Shown in pieces: positions 6,963 to 8,940 of a DNA stretch of 8,940 bases (its first letter is position 1; every line of letters begins with the position of its first letter). The position numbers and the translations under genes were made by a program. Below the pieces are notes generated by a model that saw only the letters and a program-made list of their open reading frames with translations, ran no database searches and had not been told where the DNA came from. This DNA is from Opitutaceae bacterium (GTDB lineage: Bacteria > Verrucomicrobiota > Verrucomicrobiae > Opitutales > Opitutaceae): positions 1 to 8,940 of the forward strand of contig JAISAX010000616.1 in the NCBI GenBank assembly GCA_031266495.1, read 5' to 3'.

Positions 6963-8849
6963 GTGACGGCGGAACCTTGCTATTTCCAGGTTCGCTTCGA
7001 GGATACGGGTATCCCCTTTTCCTGGACAGGCACGATGCCTGCCGGTGACCTGGAATTCTATCCCCTGGAGTTTTATCTGCACAGCGTTCCTCCCGGAGAA
7101 AGCGTGGAAGTCTATATCGATTTGTATCGCGGACATACCTTGATCGAGGGCGATCTGAAGATTGAGGGAATGCGCACCAGGTCGGGAGCGGCCTTTCGAT
7201 CCATGAAGGACATTCGCCTCATGGTCATGACCAACAGCGCCGTCCCCGATGCAAGTGTCGAAGTAAGCAACCTCAGGCTGGAAGGCTCCCCGCCGACCGC
7301 CACTTTGAAAGCAAAGGATTTTTTCCCGTTTGTAGATGAACTGGGCCAGTATCGCCATGCCGACTGGCCGGGCAAAGTTTCCTCGCCGACCGAACTGGCC
7401 GATGACATTGCCCGTGAAGCCGCCGACATTGCCATCCATGGTGAATCTCCTGAGAAATGGAATCGTTACGGTGGCTGGGAAGGCGGTCCGCAACTGGAAG
7501 CCACCGGACAATTCCGGTTGGAAAAACGCGATGGCAAATGGTGGCTGGTCGATCTGGAAGGCCGCCTGTTCTGGTCGCATGGCGTCACGTCGGTCATTTC
7601 CATTTCGTCCGACGACCATACCGGCGTGACCCGACGGGAAAACTACTTTTCGCTGATCCCCAAAGAGGGGCCGCCTGGTGCTTTCTACCGTCCGGGGGAA
7701 TGGAAAACACGGTTTTACGCATCCGGCGATTTTCATACCTACAATTTCAAGGGAGCCAATTTATACCGGAAATATGGAGACAAATGGCGGGAGGCGTATT
7801 TCACTTCAGCGGCCAGCCGCCTCCAATCATGGCGCCTGAATTCGGTCGGAGCCTTTTCCTACGCCTGGCGGACACCGATTTCCCGCAAGGTGCCGTATCT
7901 CGATCTGCTTCGGGCCAACCGCCCCGTCCGCCTTGCCCCGAAAGGGCGAAGCTCCATTTTCCCCGACCCCTTTGATGACGGTTTTCGTCCTGCTATCCGC
8001 CGGGCCATTCAGGATTATACAGACAAGTATCGGGAAAACGGGATTACTGACAACGATCCCATGCGCATCGGCTTCTTCCTGGATAACGAACCCGACTGGG
8101 GCTATGATCCCGAATATGTTGCTCGTGTCGTGCTAAGAACCCCGGAGAACCAGGCTGCCAGGATCGCTTTTGCCGACTACCTGCGTACACAATATTCGAA
8201 TATCGACGCGCTTAACGCTGCATGGGGCACGAAGCACCCGGACTGGCGAAGCTGGCTCGCCTCAACCGACGTTCCCTCCGGCCAAAAAACGGCGGTAAAA
8301 CGGGATCTGGCCGGGTTCAACAAGCTGATCGCCCATAAATATTTCAGCAGCTATAAGGAGGAAATAAACAAAGCCTTTCCCGGTTCCCTCATCTTTGGCG
8401 TCCGGTTCAGCGGTCCGCCTGACGACAGCGTTTTATATGTTGCGGCTGAATACTGCGATGCTCTTGCCATGAACATGTATTGTCCAACCGTGGCAGGCAT
8501 ACATCCGCCCAAAGGAGTGGACAAGCCTTTCATCATGGGCGAATTTCACTTCGGAGCGCTTGACCGCGGGTTGCTCCATCCCGGACTCTCCCCGGTGCGC
8601 AATCAGGCGGAACGGGCCAAAGTTTATATACGGTACGTCCAGAGCGCCTTGCACAATCCCTATATCGTCGGCACACATTATTATCAGTACGGTGCCCAGG
8701 CTGTTGCGGGACGAGTGGACGGAGAGGCCTATGATATCGGCATGGTTGACATCTGTGACCGCCCCTGTCCGGAGCTGATCCAGGCGATACGGGACATCGG
8801 TAATCGCCTGTATTCCGAACGCCGGAATGCAACTCTCCCGCCGTGGTGA
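6963..8849 (+). CDS. GH50/agarase-like glycoside hydrolase, 5' end truncated or frameshifted
   Basis: A 628-residue open frame from GTG. Residues about 1-110 resemble the rear part of the beta-sandwich, CBM-like domain found ahead of agarase barrels (YFQVRFEDTG; VEVSNLRLEG). Then come the family signatures FVDELGQYRHADWPGK (123-138), YGGWEGGPQLEATGQF, and KWWLVDLEGRLFWSHGVTSV. The barrel holds FFLDNEPDW with E376 as likely acid/base and FIMGEFHFGALDRG with E527 as likely nucleophile; their 151-residue spacing is close to that of characterised GH50 exo-beta-agarases. Those enzymes release neoagarobiose from agarose, but terrestrial relatives may act on other beta-galactans. The C-terminus is complete. 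The N-terminus is not: there is no signal peptide, plausible coding sequence continues upstream of the GTG to 6933, and a TGA at 6930 stops that frame. Leucine is mostly CTG (about 20 CTG to 9 CTC by hand count), unlike the preceding gene. It may be a pseudogene, or the sequence may contain an error. Confidence 0.75.
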   Translation: MTAEPCYFQVRFEDTGIPFSWTGTMPAGDLEFYPLEFYLHSVPPGESVEVYIDLYRGHTLIEGDLKIEGMRTRSGAAFRSMKDIRLMVMTNSAVPDASVEVSNLRLEGSPPTATLKAKDFFPFVDELGQYRHADWPGKVSSPTELADDIAREAADIAIHGESPEKWNRYGGWEGGPQLEATGQFRLEKRDGKWWLVDLEGRLFWSHGVTSVISISSDDHTGVTRRENYFSLIPKEGPPGAFYRPGEWKTRFYASGDFHTYNFKGANLYRKYGDKWREAYFTSAASRLQSWRLNSVGAFSYAWRTPISRKVPYLDLLRANRPVRLAPKGRSSIFPDPFDDGFRPAIRRAIQDYTDKYRENGITDNDPMRIGFFLDNEPDWGYDPEYVARVVLRTPENQAARIAFADYLRTQYSNIDALNAAWGTKHPDWRSWLASTDVPSGQKTAVKRDLAGFNKLIAHKYFSSYKEEINKAFPGSLIFGVRFSGPPDDSVLYVAAEYCDALAMNMYCPTVAGIHPPKGVDKPFIMGEFHFGALDRGLLHPGLSPVRNQAERAKVYIRYVQSALHNPYIVGTHYYQYGAQAVAGRVDGEAYDIGMVDICDRPCPELIQAIRDIGNRLYSERRNATLPPW

Positions 8850-8854
8850 CACGT

Positions 8855-8940
8855 GGGGGGGCGCGCCCCCGGCGGCGGGGGGGGGGGGCGGGCGCGCGAG
8901 GGGGGGGGGGGGGGGGGGGGGGGGGGGCGGGGGGGTGGGG
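8855..8940. other. Low-complexity contig end (poly-G), probable artefact
   Basis: Beginning five bases after the last gene, the sequence is almost only G with a few C, including 28 consecutive G at 8900-8927. Together with the poly-C start of the window this fits poly-G sequencing artefacts that extended both contig ends outward. No terminator or downstream gene should be inferred from it. Confidence 0.75.

Noticed and set aside
1..8940. CRISPR array, tRNA, rRNA or insertion sequence
   Set aside because: No regularly spaced repeats, cloverleaf-like sequences, rRNA-like segments or transposase motifs were seen on either strand.

Overview
The window reads as a small contig from a GC-rich, Gram-negative-type bacterium of the Verrucomicrobiota, most likely Opitutales/Opitutaceae-like. 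This assignment is an inference from four things together: a prepilin-type protein with an H-X9-D motif, a LamG-like protein with a 'PES' form of the PEP-CTERM sorting signal, a heparinase II/III-family protein, and large exported glycoside hydrolases, all without Shine-Dalgarno sequences. No rRNA, tRNA or marker gene is present to confirm it.

All five genes lie on the + strand. 67-2025 is an exported heparinase II/III-like polysaccharide lyase. 2026-2360 is a non-coding gap holding a 14-bp perfect palindrome. 2361-3086 is an orphan pseudopilin. 3131-4183 is a LamG-like surface protein with a C-terminal exosortase-type signal. 4184-4262 carries a strong stem-loop. 4263-6749 is a large exported clan GH-A-like glycoside hydrolase. 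6750-6962 is a repeat-like spacer. 6963-8849 is a GH50/agarase-like glycoside hydrolase whose 5' end is damaged or missing. Both window ends (about 1-47 and 8855-8940) are homopolymer-rich and look like poly-G read artefacts.

Together the genes look like part of a polysaccharide-degradation locus: one lyase and two glycoside hydrolases directed to the envelope or outside, accompanied by a pseudopilin and a PEP-CTERM protein that may belong to the surface machinery that displays or handles the glycan. No transporter, SusC/SusD pair, sulfatase, regulator or exosortase is in the window, so the substrate cannot be fixed. A lyase of a uronic-acid-cleaving family next to an agarase-type enzyme suggests an acidic, galactose-containing polysaccharide, but this is only an inference.

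The most interesting points are the pseudopilin/PEP-CTERM/CAZyme association, the decayed start of the GH50-like gene beside a hairpin repeat with a change in codon preference, and the large GH-A-like enzyme that I cannot place in a named family.
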